Assembly (NCBI RefSeq): GCF_037975245.1
Contig: NC_092565.1
Span: 10,474,499-10,538,498, forward strand
Source: Apostichopus japonicus
Lineage: Eukaryota; Echinodermata; Holothuroidea; Aspidochirotida; Stichopodidae
Direction of reading: 5' to 3'
Length of the DNA stretch: 64,000 nt
Part shown: positions 13,108 to 24,474 of the stretch, one piece after another
Layout: each line of letters opens with the position of its first letter
How positions within the stretch are numbered: position 1 is the stretch's first letter
Position numbers and translations under genes: made by a program
The notes under the pieces: model-generated
Databases searched by the model: none
What the model was told of the DNA's origin: nothing
The model's input: the letters and a program-made list of their open reading frames with translations, nothing else

Positions 13108-16100
13108 TTATTGAGACTCATGTGATTTTGTCGGAGAGCTATTCTTCTGGGTGTAGGTTGTGGCTTTCAGCTTCCGATGCAATCGACGATGGCTCGTTAA
13201 ACCGGACAGAGTCGGTGAGGAGTACATGCATACTTGGCACTTGAACTCCATCACATAGTTGTGTTGATCCAGATGATACTCTCCATCTTCACTGGAGTTT
13301 GTCATGAACGCGCAGAGGCTGCAACGGAATAGGTTGTTGTCGTCGACACCCACTAGATGGATACGTGTATGATCTCGTAGAGATAATATATCCGTTTGAA
13401 TCTGGCCACATTGAAGACATGTCAAGGAAACTTTGTGTTTGATATGTTTGCCTTTGTGCTTCTGCAAGGCATCCAGCGACTTGGTCTCGTAAGGGCAGTG
13501 CTCGCATGCGTAAGTCTCATCGCTGTTGTGTGTCTCCAAGTGGGCTTTCAACTGGTCGTTGCTGGTGATAAATCCACACTGCGGACATTGCACAGATAGG
13601 TCCATGGTCAACCGATTCTGCACCTGGGTGACATCTTTCTGTTCCTCTTTAAACGCCACCATGTTGAGATGTTCGGTCAACATGTGGTTCATCAATGTAT
13701 TGTTGTCCTCGGCAAAGAATCCGCAAGCATCGCACCTATGCTGCTCAAATATGGCCTCCTTGTCAAGAGTGGCTGTTGAGATATTTTCCCACCAGTTGGC
13801 AGCACACCCAGCACGGTCTTTTGGTTCTGATGTTGCTTCCTCGTTCTCCTCACAAGTGTTGTGTGTCTCTGCACGATGCTCTTTCAGGATCTTGTCATTT
13901 GCAAACGTTAAGCCGCAATCATCGCACATGACAATGTTGGGTGATAGATCATGTTCCTTCATGTGTTCTTGGAACTTCCCTTCCTGCAACGTACAGAACG
14001 AGCACATTGAGCATGCCAGAAGTTCCACACTGTGCGATTTATAATGACGTTTCAGATGGTGCTTGTACGCGGTGGAGTAGACACATAGCTCACAGGTAAA
14101 TGGCCTTCGCTGCTCGTGGACTGTTTGGATGTGGCGTACAATGAAGCGTCTTTCGATGGTTTGGTAACTACACTGATCGCAGTTCAGCAGAGTCTTACAA
14201 TGTTTTCTCATATGCCTCTTCATCTCTTCCAGAGCAAGTGTTTGAAACATGCAAATCTTACATAGTAACTTTTCAGATTTGCTGCCACGTTGTAACGAAC
14301 TTTCAAATAAATGCTTCTTAAGTTGCTTGACTTTGGACGGACTCCCAAGCTTCTTTTTCTGTAACACGACGGGACTTCCAGAATCCTCTGTGAGTTGTGA
14401 TGGCCTGTAATCACTTTCATTCATGTTGGCGACCTCATGAGGAGAAATTTTGACATCTGGAAGCAGCAAAGAATGGTTATTACTGGACATATTACCATTT
14501 CCACTACCTTGTGATCTTTCCAAAACAGAATCCACTACCAAAGGCAACTGGTCCTCTGGGTTAATGATGAGAGCTGCTTCTCCTCTTGGATTAATTTTCC
14601 TCTTCTTGGTACTCCCTCTTCCAGAATTATTTGAGAATGTCTTCATCCCTTCTTCGTAGATTTGTTTGTGCATTTCCAGATGCTGGATGAGTGCATCCCT
14701 ACCTTTGAATAACTGTAGGCAAAGATTACATTGATACTGCTCTCCCGTACCTGACATCTTTACATACAGACGGGTGTCAGAAGACCCTACGGTAGATAAC
14801 ATATCCAATTCTACCATATCAGGAGACTTACTAGTAGCCACAATCTGCAATTTGCTCTCTTTGGAGGCACATTTTGCTTTGCGTGGCTTCTTCATGTGTC
14901 TTTTTTGAAAATGCAACAGAGCTTTCCAAAATGTCCTAACACTCTCATCACACAATTTACACTGGATGTCTTTCGGACGGCGCACAAAGTATTGGAACAC
15001 ATTTGCAACTTGTCGCCTTTTGGACTCTATATTAAATTTCTTCAAGACTCTCTTCCAATATAACCCAAGTGCATATTCAGATGTCCGATTGGCCACTCTA
15101 GCCTTCTTCTTTCTGGCTTTGTTAAGCCTGAGAAGATGCTTAGCATCCTTTGAAACCCTTTTGAGCTTCACTTGTTGCCTTTGAACTACAGTACTTTCTG
15201 GTATGGGACTCATCTTTATATTTGTACCAGCCACAAGACTGTGTGTCGCATTTTCCTGCCAACTTGACATGAAATCAACATCTTTTTGGTCAACCATTGG
15301 ATCATGATCAAGGAGGTAATCTCTCCTGGCTTGCTCTCTTAAGGAGTATGGTTTTGTCTTCCTACTTCGACCTGATTTCTTCACAGTTTCCGCTGATGAA
15401 CATTTACCAGTATAACCTTCCTGTGGAAAGTTGGCATTGATTTTACTTGAGGTCTCTTTACTAATACTGCTTCCTTTGTTATCCTCCTTGACAATTTCTA
15501 TTTGGGAATGTTTGTTCTGCGTGTGCTGCAGAAGGTCTGAGAAACTTGAAAATGTAAGTGGGCATGTTCTACATTGGAATAAGCCTTTACGATGTTTCTT
15601 CAAGAGCGGAGAATGTTGCTTCAAGTGACCATATAGAGACAAAGGTCTCTTAAAAGTCTTAGAGCAATATTCACAGGAAAAATTTCCAGTTTGGGCGATC
15701 AAACTCTGTCTCTTGCCACCAGACGATTTACGCCTCCTGCCCTTGGGAGTGCTGCGAAGGTTATCTTCTGTACCATGATTGTTACCACGATTCACTTTGC
15801 TTCTGTGATTCCGGATTCCCATTCTATTTGCCAGTTTTGTGCAAAGATGATTCAACTTTAATCGCTGTTGTTCCTCAGATGAACTCGTAGTTACAGATTC
15901 GGCTGATTTGGGCAGTTGATCAGACCCACTTGTTGATGGTAGTAAATCAGACGAAGAAGCATTACCTTGACTCAACATTAACCTTTCTTCTAAAATGGAA
16001 CCAGCTGGTTGATAAGGTATAAAATAAACTCTATCCTCACCGGCAGACACCAAGTTCCTTTGGCTGTTGTCATACAAATTTGGTCTGCTTCTTCTTTTCT

Positions 16101-17274
16101 GAGGAGATGCATTCCTTGCCGTTCTGGAAGACTTCTTTGGACTACGCACATAACGAGGAGTTTGTGGCACTCTGGGAATTGTGACATTTGACGAAGGGGC
16201 TGCCAATTCAACCAATGAAGCAGGTAGGACTGTCTGGTGTAGTTGGCTGTTGCCATCCACGACTTGAAGTAGCTGTGGAGAATATGAACCTTGATCATTG
16301 TTAATCATCACTAGTTGAGGAGTTTCACCTTTCTGTTTCCTTGTGGCATGCCTTGGACTGCTTCCATTTGACTGTGATGGCTGGCGATGATGACGATGAT
16401 GTTCTGGCTTCATTTCCAGACGGTGGTAAGGAGAATGCCGAACCCTGCTACTTCCACTATGTTTCTTAGAAACATGTGTTGTGGTAAGGTGTGCCATCAT
16501 ACATGACTTTTCAGTCGAGGCATACTTACAGTAACGGCAAGTTAATAACTCAATGTTGACATCAGTGCCACTGACCTTTTGCTGGAAAGTGTGATTAGAG
16601 AGAAATTGGAGCACTCTCATGTGATTGGCTTGAAAATCATCTTGTTCATCCTTCGGAGATTCTTTAGAGGGATTAACAACTGTCTGCACATTGTTCTGAC
16701 TCTTCAACACCCAGTGAACTTTATTTTCGTTATCATGTCGTCCTAACGGCGTGGGTTTTGTCAAATCCAATACAAAGTCAGGTGATTCACTACCTGTCTC
16801 TCGCCTGATTGATCTATCCCTTGAACTGGACACTGACAGATCTAAGGCCCCAATAGAATCAGTTTTGTTAGGAAAACTCTCCTCACTTCCTCTCTGGCCA
16901 ACGTTTGGCGGTCTTTTGAGTGATAAATCCAAAGCCTCATCATTCATAGTTGTTGAATGTTGGAAGCTGTGTACTTGTCCCTGATACATCAGTGCAGCCC
17001 TCGAGGTTTCTGTCAGTGATAGCGCTGCCATGAACTGCTGGCTGTCTGTAGTAAGTGGGCCGTATTGCTTAGATAGTCTATCAACAATACTTTTCAAACT
17101 TTTCTTGCTTTTTGTCGATTGAAGACTTTTCATCATTAGCCCAGGTGTAATTAAAGTTTCTGTTCTGTCTTCAGATAGTATGCTGATCGGATTGGCAATT
17201 GGTTGGTCAATGAGGTGAGATGATGCTTCAGATATTGTTATCTGGCCATTGTTGTTGTTGGGTGAAATCTCCAT
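13108..17274 (-). CDS. C2H2 zinc-finger protein, 16 fingers, CtBP-type motifs
   Basis: Likely a nuclear DNA-binding transcriptional repressor of 1388 residues, read as one uninterrupted exon. Sixteen C2H2 fingers start near residues 242, 531, 564, 769, 846, 1002, 1030, 1059, 1085, 1115, 1179, 1228, 1254, 1283, 1315 and 1343. The C-terminal eleven are clustered; the first five are widely spaced by basic, Ser/Lys-rich linkers. Near the N terminus lie ALDLSLK (114-120), ALDLSVS (143-149) and VLDLTKP (168-174), close to the PxDLSxK motif that recruits the CtBP corepressor. Canonical TGEKP linkers are absent, so this is not a KRAB/Krueppel array; the layout is more like REST- or ZNF462-type proteins, but I cannot name an orthologue. 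A good splice acceptor at 17304-17305 (long T tract, then TTTCAG) means this is the last and main coding exon, with ATG 29 nt inside it. Existence is near certain; function is inferred from motifs. Confidence 0.93.
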   Translation of the reverse strand: MEISPNNNNGQITISEASSHLIDQPIANPISILSEDRTETLITPGLMMKSLQSTKSKKSLKSIVDRLSKQYGPLTTDSQQFMAALSLTETSRAALMYQGQVHSFQHSTTMNDEALDLSLKRPPNVGQRGSEESFPNKTDSIGALDLSVSSSRDRSIRRETGSESPDFVLDLTKPTPLGRHDNENKVHWVLKSQNNVQTVVNPSKESPKDEQDDFQANHMRVLQFLSNHTFQQKVSGTDVNIELLTCRYCKYASTEKSCMMAHLTTTHVSKKHSGSSRVRHSPYHRLEMKPEHHRHHRQPSQSNGSSPRHATRKQKGETPQLVMINNDQGSYSPQLLQVVDGNSQLHQTVLPASLVELAAPSSNVTIPRVPQTPRYVRSPKKSSRTARNASPQKRRSRPNLYDNSQRNLVSAGEDRVYFIPYQPAGSILEERLMLSQGNASSSDLLPSTSGSDQLPKSAESVTTSSSEEQQRLKLNHLCTKLANRMGIRNHRSKVNRGNNHGTEDNLRSTPKGRRRKSSGGKRQSLIAQTGNFSCEYCSKTFKRPLSLYGHLKQHSPLLKKHRKGLFQCRTCPLTFSSFSDLLQHTQNKHSQIEIVKEDNKGSSISKETSSKINANFPQEGYTGKCSSAETVKKSGRSRKTKPYSLREQARRDYLLDHDPMVDQKDVDFMSSWQENATHSLVAGTNIKMSPIPESTVVQRQQVKLKRVSKDAKHLLRLNKARKKKARVANRTSEYALGLYWKRVLKKFNIESKRRQVANVFQYFVRRPKDIQCKLCDESVRTFWKALLHFQKRHMKKPRKAKCASKESKLQIVATSKSPDMVELDMLSTVGSSDTRLYVKMSGTGEQYQCNLCLQLFKGRDALIQHLEMHKQIYEEGMKTFSNNSGRGSTKKRKINPRGEAALIINPEDQLPLVVDSVLERSQGSGNGNMSSNNHSLLLPDVKISPHEVANMNESDYRPSQLTEDSGSPVVLQKKKLGSPSKVKQLKKHLFESSLQRGSKSEKLLCKICMFQTLALEEMKRHMRKHCKTLLNCDQCSYQTIERRFIVRHIQTVHEQRRPFTCELCVYSTAYKHHLKRHYKSHSVELLACSMCSFCTLQEGKFQEHMKEHDLSPNIVMCDDCGLTFANDKILKEHRAETHNTCEENEEATSEPKDRAGCAANWWENISTATLDKEAIFEQHRCDACGFFAEDNNTLMNHMLTEHLNMVAFKEEQKDVTQVQNRLTMDLSVQCPQCGFITSNDQLKAHLETHNSDETYACEHCPYETKSLDALQKHKGKHIKHKVSLTCLQCGQIQTDILSLRDHTRIHLVGVDDNNLFRCSLCAFMTNSSEDGEYHLDQHNYVMEFKCQVCMYSSPTLSGLTSHRRLHRKLKATTYTQKNSSPTKSHESQ

Positions 17275-17303
17275 CCCATTAGTAAGTCACACTAACAATC
17301 TTC
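17275..17303 (-). other. 5' UTR part of the zinc-finger main exon, with splice acceptor
   Basis: On the minus strand an 11-T tract followed by GGTCATTTCAG ends at 17304, a strong acceptor. The exon then begins GAAGATTG and reaches the ATG at 17272-17274. The 29 nt are presumed noncoding; an upstream out-of-frame ATG lies 5 nt before the start. Confidence 0.65.
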
Positions 17304-17429
17304 CTGAAATGACCAAAAAAAAAAACAATTTGATGAAACTAGAGTGATGACCCTACCAATGGTTACATACCATACAAGAAAATCCAATTCCAACCGAAGC
17401 CTAAAACTAACCTACTGTTCTTTTACTGT

Positions 17430-18830
17430 GAGTTCTTACATTGGATTTGTTTTAAAGGTGTCAATCAGAAGCCCAACAGGCTCAGTTAACTCCTTGCCAA
17501 AGGTGCATCCACATACCAAGTATGACAATCATCCATCATACCACTTTTGAGTTTTCTTGTTTTGCTACTGATCTTTGACCTTCAAAACTCAGAAAGTCAA
17601 AAGGCTTAGTGATTCACTGCCAAATCTAACAAATACACCATTTACTGTTATACTGTCCACAATCATTTTCAAATTTTTACCTCAAAAGAAATGTGGAAGT
17701 TCTACTTACAGAGGTGAATATAAATACTAATTATGAATTTCATCTAGTCTTTACTTTATGATTGCAATTTACATATGATTGCAATTTACAAGCTTCCCAC
17801 GTTTTGCACTCTCATGACCTTTGACCTCCAAACAAAATCAATATATTTCATGAACTTATGAAGGTTCATCCAGATGGGAAGTATGAACTTCATTCAAGCT
17901 TTTCTTGGGTAGATATTGTGCAGGGTTCAAACATTGACCTGTGTTGATCTCTGTCAAAATTTTTCCTTGATAGAAAACAGTAGGGTTCTTGTGCTGACTT
18001 CTGTAAGTTAAATCCACACATTTATTTTGAAGTTAATCAAAGTTTGAAATTTGATGTGATTAACAGATTTTCAGATTTTGACTGTTGCTGACCTCAAATG
18101 AACTGTGCCCTACAAAAACCAATGGCGCCCTTGCACACACTAACGTGGGTGCAACTGTTCAGTGTAAGGTTCATACAAAGTTCAGGTTTGGAGTTATCAG
18201 GTTTACCAGACTTAACCACTGGTGATTTAAATGACCTTTGACCTCCACAAAAAGCAACAATCATTCACATAGTAAAATAATACTTGGCTGTATTTGATGA
18301 AATTCTAGAAAAGATCATTGACAGCTACTGTAAGCAAACATTCCAAATTTGAAAAGGATCAACACACGAAGCTTTAAGTAAATCCTAGCTTCACTGTTGG
18401 ACTTATCATGTTTACAAAGTTTTCAGACTTTGACCTGTTGACCGTCGACCTCCACAGCAAGCAATGAGTGCAAAATGGTGCATCCACATACCAATTATAA
18501 GTTCATACACCTTGTTTTTTTTTTTAGTTATCATGTTTACAAGGTTGACCTCAAGTGAACTTTGACCCCCACAGAAAACAATAGGGATCTGCTACTCAAT
18601 AAGGTGCATCCATGGAGTACATATGGAGTTCATTCAACTTGTATGTGAGTTAATATATTTACAAGGTTTTCGGACTTTGACATCTGTTGACCACAAAAGA
18701 TCTATAACCTCCACAGAAAACAAGGTTTTTCTGCCCAATAAGGTTCATCCACGTACCAACTATGAAAATCACCCACTGAGTGATTGTGTTTACAAGCCAA
18801 GCATCACACACACGCATACACGCACAAATG
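17430..18830. repeat. decayed tandem satellite, unit about 125-145 bp
   Basis: Two phrases recur in order: one like 'gacctttgacctccacagaaaacaat' (near 17819, 18233, 18441, 18560 and 18700) and one like 'ggtgcatccacataccaagt' (near 17501, 17863, 18478, 18602 and 18741). A third phrase, 'tttacaaggttttcagactttgac', links them. Spacing is 124-145 bp in the better-kept right part and irregular on the left. Stray copies occur at about 11935-12130 and 24475-24640. The open frames at 17344-17550 and 18623-18847 come from this repeat. Confidence 0.7.
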
Positions 18831-19458
18831 CCTTCACCATCACATAGATTCCTTTTGCCTCTGGCAAGGAATACAAAACTGAAACAAACAACAGCTAAAT
18901 AGTAGATTATTACATTATAAACTTAATTTAACACCAGTCCTGTTTAACAAAATAATCATATTCCACATCCTCAGCAATTATATTTCCATGCTTCCCTTTG
19001 AACAGTATTGCACCACTGTATAAATTGAGTAATAGTTTACTTCATTAAATTTTATCACTGTAGTCTCAGAAGTTGCTGAAACTAGCAAGTCAAATAATAG
19101 TGTCAGTCATGCTCAATCTTCAATAAGCATTTCTGGCAGGCATCAAAATCATTTGCATTCTACTCACACATGTATTTATATTGTATGTAAATCTAATTGA
19201 ACTATTTCAACAGTAGGGCTGGGTAAATCATTTTGAATTTACCATCCCTAATGTACAAAACATGCCTACAGGTATTGGAAACCTTTGAACAATTCTCTAA
19301 CTTGCTTTCAACTTTGAGGCAATGCTGACTATTACTGACAAGCCACAGTTGTTAAGGACACATACTTGAATGTAATACAGAACATAACAGCCGGTCTATC
19401 TTTAAATGTGACAAGGCTGAAACTTGAAACAACCATTTGGTTGTTGTTACAATTCCAT
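18831..19458. other. presumed zinc-finger gene intron, no feature seen
   Basis: AT-rich sequence without repeats that I can define or credible open frames; the last 8 bases are the left target-site copy of the hAT-like element. Confidence 0.5.
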
Positions 19459-19825
19459 CAAGGGCGTAGGAACCGGGGGGGGCTGGGGGGGCGCCAGCCC
19501 CCCCAGTGAAAAATGTGGAGGGGCGGAAGTATCATTCCGCCCCCCCGCTCCGCAAGTCAGAAAACCCCTTTTTCATTTCCAAATGAGAAAAAAATCTCAT
19601 TTGGAGCACCAAATTGCATCTAAGGCCAGCTGAAAATACAAAATTAAGTTTACAAAATGGAGTGGGTGTTGAAGTGTGCTATATTGCACCAAATTGCATC
19701 TGAGGCCACCTGGAAATGCAAAAAATTCCAAAGGGGAGGGGGACACCCCCTCCCCTTAGACCCCTCCCCCAGGCCGACCATCAGTCTTCAGCCCCCCCAC
19801 TCAAAAGTACCTTCCTACGCCACTG
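19459..19825. mobile_element. non-autonomous hAT-like element with intact 8-bp target duplication
   Basis: The ends are CAAGGGCGTAGGAA on the left and, in reverse complement, CAGTGGCGTAGGAA on the right, giving 12 of 14 matching bases. The element is flanked on both sides by exactly AATTCCAT (19451-19458 and 19826-19833), the 8-bp duplication typical of hAT elements. Of the 367 bp inside, long G and C tracts near the two ends could pair, and 'caccaaattgcatct' is repeated at 19607 and 19688. There is no transposase, so movement would need a factor from elsewhere. The open frame at 19424-19633 is an artefact of the element. Confidence 0.8.
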
Positions 19826-19833
19826 AATTCCAT

Positions 19834-20330
19834 TAAGTTCTCAGTCAACACTAGCCACTCGGTAGTGTTGGAGTACAGTAGCTATAGGTACTTGCATACA
19901 CATGATGCATGTACACTTATATCACATAGCTTTACCTGCACATACATATATCTTAACTGCATGGGATTATCATCTTGTGAGAAGCACACAAACTGCTGAT
20001 GAAAGAAACAGATTCTTGTGTGCATAATTACAGATCAATGGTTCTTGTAAATGACTGTTTTAACTTTATCTACAACAGTACACTCCAAATGTAAACAGTT
20101 TACACCATTGACAGGATTAAAGGAAATGTGCAGCAGCTTGAATGGTTCCACAACAATGATATGTTTTATTGCATATGCATCATGAACAGTTCGTATGAAT
20201 AATGTGCAGATATGTTAATGTTATTATAATATGTTACATACTGTATGCACAGAAGAATGTATAACCCAGCTGCTATTCATACATTCATACATTCTACTGT
20301 ATGGTACAACAGGAAACACCAATTGATGTC
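19834..20330. other. no feature seen
   Basis: AT-rich intronic or intergenic sequence with no open frame or repeat I can support. Confidence 0.5.
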
Positions 20331-20724
20331 AGTGACCAGGAACGAGACCAACAGGGCTGGCCACTAAATTATGGATCTTACTATGGATCTTACTATCTGT
20401 TTTAGGCTTTTACATTAATTGTCTTACTGTACTATAGTTTCTCATACTTATTTACATTTAAACATTGACTATGATTTAATCTATTTTACTATTTACATAC
20501 TTCTGAAATTGTTTTGGACTATATGCGTTAATCGTTTAGTATTGGTGTGTTTTTTTTTATATTGTTGATTTTGGCGTTTACATTTTTTTTGCCTTATTGG
20601 TTCTATATGTTTAATATTTTGGTTTTAGTTACTATTTGTATTTAGGTTTTACATTTGTAAAGCGCTTTGAGCAGCATTGCTGATTTTGCGCTATATATAT
20701 ATTACTTATTATTATTATTATTAT
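20331..20724 (+). mobile_element. 3' end remnant of a non-LTR retrotransposon (LINE)
   Basis: T-rich sequence ends in 'gtaaagcgctttgagcagca', then 'ttgcgctatatatat' and a (TTA)n run at 20701-20724. This conserved 3' end with a short simple-repeat tail is typical of CR1/L2-type LINEs in marine animals. No reverse-transcriptase frame is left, and the left limit is approximate. A related tail ends the SINE at 30.9-31.2 kb. Confidence 0.5.
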
Positions 20725-22860
20725 CTTGTAGGCCATAATGGATTTTTTTACCCAATCAAAGTTCTGTGGCCTGCACTGTATACAGTACATGTCTTGAACC
20801 TGCTACCGGATCACATCAAATTTGCCAGAGGGACGCAGTTTTGCCAGCCTGTGGTCCATTTTTTTTTTCTTTCTTTCTTTTTTATCAAAATTGATCTTGT
20901 GCCCTACTGTCACCCTTTAACTGTACCAGGTGCTGTAGCATAGCAATTACTTAATTACTTCCAGAGCAAATGTTTCCTCAACCATAGATATAGTCTTTTA
21001 TATCTAAATTATCTAAATGTCCAAGTGAACTATAGTATGGGGTAACAGTCTTAGAAGTTGACAATATCAAAGAATCACTCCTAACAAAATATTAAAACAT
21101 TAAAGTAATGTATACATACAACAATTTTGAGAATTGAGAATCCAACCATGGAACCCTTGCTATGAACAATGCATCCTCTAAAATAGTCACAATCCCCTCC
21201 AACACCCCCCCTTCCCTCATATCACCCCCCCCCCATCAGGCCAAGGAAGGATGGAGCGAAGGTGTTCCCTAGGGCCTAGTAATATAGTAATAATCTGAAG
21301 AGTACTGTAACTAAAAAAAATTCCAAATATATCAGGTTTCAAGACGATCATAATGGAATAAGTAAAGCTGTTGAGGAGCATTTGCCGAGATGACATCACA
21401 GGCCCCACCCCTGTGATCCAACTTGTTGTCGTAGTTGAAGGTTTAGCCAGTCAAATAGGTTACATTCAATGAACCATATCTCAAGGTAGGGGCAAGATGT
21501 CGAGATGGGGGTCTCCAACTACAACAGTGTGGAATATTTTTTCCTTCAATTGATAAAAGTTTTACATTGTTTTTCACCAGAAAATCCTATCTTAAAAGTG
21601 TGTTCAAGTGTGACCTGGGTTTGAAGCTGCTATTTTGAGCTGGTTTTAGAAGTTCCCCTTTTGATACCCAAATTCCAAATAACAATAAAATTCATTAGCT
21701 TGAGTATGTACGCAAGCCTCCTTTTCAAAGTCATAATTTGAAGCTTTTCAAATTTGTCTTTTTCCATGTAACTGTATCATGATAGTGTGTGTGACAATTA
21801 ACCCTCTGACAGGTTTAATACTTTAGCCATAATAAGAAACTTAAAACAAACATTCGTATTATGGAGATTTTTAGAAGAGACAAATAACATATGTACACAT
21901 TATGATGAAAAGTTAAACACCTGTAGACAGGTTTGATTATTTTTGCATAGCACTTTGTTTACTTTACACGTAATACTAAAAGACTAATTCCCTGAAATTG
22001 AATGGAATGTACTAGACCACAAACAGAGCTGTCTGAGACTCTGAGTGAGCTAGACCTGTGTATTCAATGATGCGTGAATTTTTATTCAGATACATATGTT
22101 TTACAGCTCCTTCTTAATCAAAACAAAAGCACAAACTGCAGCTATAAAGGTTAAATTTGAGCATTCTAAAAAATTGCTAAAAATTTGTCAAAGGTATTTT
22201 CCTATAGACTCTGATACTCCATATGTACAGTATTATTTCCAGACAAAGAAGAGATTTTTAATTTTTTACATTGACAATGGCAAGGGAAAATCTGTGTTAA
22301 AATCGGTGTTTCTGTGACCATTATTTGACTCCTTAGCATATTTGCGGGCAATAACTGATGACGTTTAAGTTGCTGCAAAAAATACCCCTAAATCTACGGT
22401 ATAATCTTTCACACAGATCCGCATTCAATTGTCACACTGAAAGGCCAAGTTAAAAAATGCAAAGTTCCCTGCAAAAAATATTGTATATATTCCTTTATTG
22501 CCAAAACTGATGTTTATCTGACATTGCAAATTAGCGTATATAATCACTGAATATAAACAAAAGGTCACAATAGTACAAATATGTAGTACTTTGAAGCTCG
22601 CAAGAGCTGCTGTGTATATACGCTGTACACATGTTCTATGTAACTATGACTACATATAAAAGGCAAGCCATCAACTGTGAAGGTACGTGTTATGCTGTAG
22701 CCAGACAAAACAGGAAGTATGTTACCCAATCATCAAAAACTTTACGGTAAGTTCTAAAGTGCTATCAACTTGTTCTATTCAGGAGAGCGGTCCACAAACT
22801 TGTAGGCCCGTGACCATCCAGGATCTTCCATGAGGTCTGAGCCACAACTCACCAGATCTC
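20725..22860. other. no gene seen
   Basis: AT-rich with a C run at 21222-21233 and a T/C tract near 20862-20884. Open frames at 20677-20943, 21217-21408 and 22096-22317 are short, low-complexity or AT-driven, and lack splice context. Confidence 0.45.
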
Positions 22861-22935
22861 TCCCCATGCCCTTTCCCCATGCCCCTCCCCCATGCCCCTC
22901 CCCCATGCCCTCCCCCCCATGCCCTCCCCCTCCCC
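22861..22935 (+). repeat. short C-rich minisatellite (ccccatgcccctc units)
   Basis: About five copies of a 13-15 bp unit 'ccccatgcccctcc' in tandem. The open frames at 22775-23088 on both strands are by-products. Confidence 0.8.
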
Positions 22936-23402
22936 TATCCCAAGTTTTGTTATCCTTTTTTCTTTTCACACTTTCATGGTGAGAGCAAGCGCAAATTGCT
23001 ACTTATTTCAATGCAAAAAAATACAAGACATCAGCAACAACATTTGTCAAGTTTTACCATTAGTACCACTATAACAGGGGATGCATAATAAACACAACAC
23101 AAGTAGAGTAAGATTTCCAGTAATATAATTATTGTAGAGATCCAACACTATTATAATGTATTCCAAATAAATGGATAACAGTACAGTACTGTGTAATCAA
23201 GTAAAATGCAAAGTAATGAAGTCAAGTACAGTATAAGAGTAAAATGTAAAGCAAGTTTATCATGAAGAGGAAGCTGGAGTAACTCTGTGGAGAAAACTTC
23301 CCTGCAACAATTTATACTCTCCAGCAAACAAAGCTTAAGATAAATCCCTGACCACACAAAGCAGCCAACAAAAGAAGCACCAGTGGGAAAAAGCTAAAGT
23401 AG

Positions 23403-23804
23403 TATTTCTCATCAGCTGAACCTGAACGCTACCCCCAAGACCAGATAAACAGGAAGGACATACCCTATTGTGTTAATAGTTTATGTCAGCTAGATGAAGA
23501 TGACCAGGAGAATAAAAGAGTGGTCTGAATCTATGTGATACCACCACAGAAATATGAAAACATTTACAGAGGATATTCTGCTGGATGAAGTTGATTTCTT
23601 AATCCAAATGCTTATAATTTTCTGCATCTTCAGGTCACAGCCATCCTTAGAACAAGTTTGTATGGTGAAGATATGAATCTTTCAAACTTAGTGGCATTAC
23701 GTGAATGTCTGGCCACAGCAGTGGCATATGATGTTGCCGAGGCAATTCAGCCAAAAATGTTTTTGGTTTACTTTTCCCTTATGTGCTGTACAGTAACTGA
23801 GTGA
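23403..23804 (+). pseudogene. protein-like stretch with stop codons, unrecognised
   Basis: Frames on the plus strand look more like real protein than the surrounding AT-rich noise. 23403-23528 contains EPERYPQDQINRKDIPYC and CQLDEDDQENKRVV, then a TGA. The same frame continues with IYVIPPQKYENIYRGYSAG to a second TGA at 23586. After a frame change, 23595-23804 is open for 69 codons, including AILRTSLYGEDMNLSNL and ALRECLATAVAYDVAEAIQ, and has a possible acceptor (TTCAG) at 23633. I recognise no family. It could be a decayed gene or mobile-element fragment, genuine small exons, or chance. Confidence 0.25.
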
Positions 23805-24474
23805 AATATGTACATCTCTTCTAATACTGTGCATTTTGATGAAATTCTAAATTGCAGTGAACATTGACAGCTAGGGAAACATTGCAACTGTATCAGGGTA
23901 TTTCATGGATATTATATCAAACAAGCCCATGTAACAAAAGGAAAAGTAGAGCCTTTACCGAACATTTAAATTTGTGCTGTGACATACCACCTACTGTGAT
24001 CAACCCCAAGGAGGAATGGAGAGGTTTTATCCAGTCAAAACAAGTTACATATTGCAATCAACTATAGCTTGAGTTAGGAACTACATATTGAGATGGGGGG
24101 GGGGGTTCAGCTGGCAGTGTGGAAAACTTTTTGTTTCATATAAGTGTCACATTGTCTACCACAGGATAATTACTTATAACAATTAAAGCTCTAGATCTTC
24201 TGTTTATCATAATTAACAGACTTACTCAAGTCTTCAGGGCTAGTACTGTATATGTGAAGAAACACTTAAAATATGGTTTACGCCTTTGGATGGCTATTTT
24301 ATCATATCTATGACATATTTTACTCAAAACAAGATGGCAATTAACAGACTAAGATACTGTAGTCTGCTAGATTTTCCTTGCAAAAACATGTTTTATGTAT
24401 AATCAATCACATACAAGATACATGTGGGAACCAATTTTGATAGAAAACCAACATGTTTGAGAACATTAAATGTT
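23805..24474. other. no clear feature
   Basis: Contains a short open frame at 23864-24067 that might belong to the doubtful stretch just before it, and a G run at 24096-24106. Otherwise AT-rich and unassigned. Confidence 0.35.

Noticed and set aside
13396-14044. Plus-strand frames of up to 172 codons opposite the zinc-finger exon
   Set aside because: Antisense shadows of a conserved C2H2 coding exon; their Cys/His content mirrors the real gene.
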